Positions 5,187 through 6,589 of a stretch of DNA of 6,589 nt are shown one piece after another (position 1 is the first letter of the stretch; each line of letters starts with the position of its first letter). Source of the DNA: Clostridia bacterium (GTDB taxonomy: Bacteria > Bacillota > DSM-521 > Neomoorellales > Neomoorellaceae). Made by a program: the position numbers and the translations under genes. The stretch is taken from NCBI GenBank assembly GCA_030445875.1, contig JASUSX010000125.1:1-6589 (forward strand), in the 5' to 3' direction. Below the pieces are notes generated by a model that worked only from the letters and a program-made list of their open reading frames with translations, was not told where the DNA came from and made no database searches.

Positions 5187-6589
5187 TTACGTTGGTGCCT
5201 GGTGCAGGGGCTGGCCGGCTGCGGCCAGGGCCGCCTCCCGTATTACCTCGGCTACGGTGGGATGAGCGTGGATGGTAGCTATCACCCCATCCAGGGTCAA
5301 TTCATTTTGGATAGCCAGGGTGGCCCCGGCAATAAGTTCCGTGGCCTGGCTCCCCAGAATACTAATACCCAGGATCTCGCCGTAGGTCCCGTCCTGGATA
5401 ACCTTGACCAGCCCCGTCTTTTCCCCTTCAATGAGGGCTTTGCCGTTGGCCGCCAGGGGGAAGGTGCCGCTTTTGTAGTTACGCTGCTCGGCCTGTAACT
5501 CTTCCTCGCTAAGGCCAACCTGGGCCAACTCCGGGTGGGTATAGACGCACATGGGCACAGCCCGGTAGTCCATGGCCCGCCTTTCCCCGGCGGCGTTCAG
5601 GGCGGCTACGGTACCCTCCATAAAGGCTACATGAGCGAGCTGGTAGCCGCCGGTTACGTCGCCGGCGGCGTAGATGCCGGGAATACTGGTCTCCATAAAG
5701 GGATTGACCTCAATCCCCCGGCCGTCCAGGGCCAGGCCCAGTTCTTTCAACCCCAGGCCTGCCGTCCGGGGTACCCGGCCCAGGGCCAGGAGGACCTTAT
5801 CGGCTACCAAATGTAATTTCTCTTCGCCCTGCTGGCAGGTTACCTCTACTCCCTGGTCCCCCTTTTTCAGAGCGCTCACCCGGCAATTCAGGAGGAAGTT
5901 TACCCCCAGCTTTACCAGTTCCCTTTGCAGGAGGGACACCATCTGGCCGTCCAGGCCACTCAGCAACCGGGGCAAGATCTCGATAACCGTGACCCTGCTA
6001 CCCAGGTTCTGGAATATGCTGGCGAACTCCAGGCCGATGACCCCGCCCCCAACGATAATCAAGCTGGAAGGAAGGCCTGGGCAGGATAGGATGCCGGTGT
6101 TGGTCAGGATGACCTTTTCGTCTACCTCCCAGCCAGGTACGCGGCTGGCATCTGAACCGGTGGCGATGATGATCTTATCTGCCTGGATCTGGTAGGCTGC
6201 ACCTGTCCCTGGCTGGACCTGTACTACCCTTGGAGAGATCAGGGAGGCCCTGCCGGCCACCACTTCGACGCCATTGCTCCTTAAAAGCCTGGCTAGACCC
6301 TGGCGCAGGGTTTTGATGATTCTTTCTTTACGCCGTTGGAGGGCCGCCCAATCCAGGACCGGAGGATTGGTTTTAAGGCCAAAGTTACCCAGGTCTTTTA
6401 CCGTAGCGTAAAGGGCCGCCGTTTTAGCCAAGGTTTTAGTGGGGATGCAACCGACATTGAGACAGCTGCCGCCGAGGTCCCCTTCCTCCACCAGGATTAC
6501 CTTGAGCTGGCGCTGGGCGGCGGTAATGGCGGCCACATAGCCCGCCGGACCCCCGCCGATGACCACCAGGTCAGTTTTTTTACTGAGCA
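5187..6589 (-). CDS. lpdA: Dihydrolipoamide dehydrogenase (E3 / L-protein), start codon at the right edge
   Basis: This FAD enzyme reoxidises protein-bound dihydrolipoamide with NAD+ for 2-oxoacid or acetoin dehydrogenase complexes or the glycine cleavage system. Numbering from a GTG at 6564-6566, it shows the FAD-binding G-G-G-P-A-G (4-9), the redox disulfide C35-x4-C40, the NAD-binding G-G-G-V-I-G (173-178) with E196 ending the next strand, the second FAD segment G-I-Y-A-A-G-D (297-303), and the catalytic H435-P-T-x-x-E440 near the C-terminus. The reading frame stays open past that GTG to the edge as L-S-K-K-T-D-L, and the last two window bases read TG, so the true start is probably an NTG codon whose first base is position 6590. 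That gives 467 residues, a normal length, and restores the usual first beta strand. There is no lipoyl domain in the visible part. It is the most upstream gene seen, 91 bases before the aldehyde dehydrogenase. Confidence 0.93.
   Translation of the reverse strand, partial: LSKKTDLVVIGGGPAGYVAAITAAQRQLKVILVEEGDLGGSCLNVGCIPTKTLAKTAALYATVKDLGNFGLKTNPPVLDWAALQRRKERIIKTLRQGLARLLRSNGVEVVAGRASLISPRVVQVQPGTGAAYQIQADKIIIATGSDASRVPGWEVDEKVILTNTGILSCPGLPSSLIIVGGGVIGLEFASIFQNLGSRVTVIEILPRLLSGLDGQMVSLLQRELVKLGVNFLLNCRVSALKKGDQGVEVTCQQGEEKLHLVADKVLLALGRVPRTAGLGLKELGLALDGRGIEVNPFMETSIPGIYAAGDVTGGYQLAHVAFMEGTVAALNAAGERRAMDYRAVPMCVYTHPELAQVGLSEEELQAEQRNYKSGTFPLAANGKALIEGEKTGLVKVIQDGTYGEILGISILGSQATELIAGATLAIQNELTLDGVIATIHAHPTVAEVIREAALAAAGQPLHQAPT

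Overview
The window holds six protein genes, all on the minus strand, packed like one operon or two successive ones. In transcription order (right to left) they are: a dihydrolipoamide dehydrogenase whose start codon falls at or just past the right edge; a CoA-acylating aldehyde dehydrogenase; two tandem, paralogous zinc-dependent medium-chain alcohol/polyol dehydrogenases; a two-domain cupin protein; and the first 95 codons of an AAHS-type MFS transporter cut by the left edge. No RNA gene, insertion sequence, CRISPR array or complete transposon is visible. The longest gene-free stretch is 187 bases (3541-3727).

The organism is most likely an anaerobic, moderately GC-rich member of the Firmicutes (Clostridia in the broad sense, for example a Moorella- or Desulfotomaculum-like lineage). 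This is an inference. It rests on strong AGGAGG-type ribosome binding sites before most genes, a promoter matching the sporulation-lineage sigma-H consensus before the second dehydrogenase gene, and a gene set (CoA-acylating aldehyde dehydrogenase, lipoamide dehydrogenase, polyol-type dehydrogenases) typical of fermentative or acetogenic metabolism.

Layout: 6589-5187 lipoamide dehydrogenase; 91-base gap carrying only a ribosome binding site; 5095-3728 acylating aldehyde dehydrogenase; 187-base AT-rich regulatory gap with a sigma-H-like promoter, a dyad over the predicted transcription start, and other small repeats; 3540-2473 and 2451-1402 the dehydrogenase pair, nearly abutting; 53-base gap; 1348-362 the bicupin; 74-base gap filled by a perfect 14-bp inverted repeat; 287-1 the transporter.

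Base composition changes sharply near 1380. The four right-hand genes are about 60% GC in spot counts, whereas the cupin and transporter genes are about 37-45%. The operon therefore looks like a composite: a resident oxidation module joined to an AT-richer import-plus-cupin module.

A working model (inference) is that the transporter imports an organic acid or related compound, the cupin and the two zinc dehydrogenases transform it, and the acylating aldehyde dehydrogenase turns the resulting aldehyde into an acyl-CoA. The lipoamide dehydrogenase would serve a 2-oxoacid, acetoin or glycine-cleavage complex encoded beyond the right edge. The true substrate cannot be read from this sequence; diol/acetoin oxidation and sulfonate or hydroxy-acid catabolism are both compatible.
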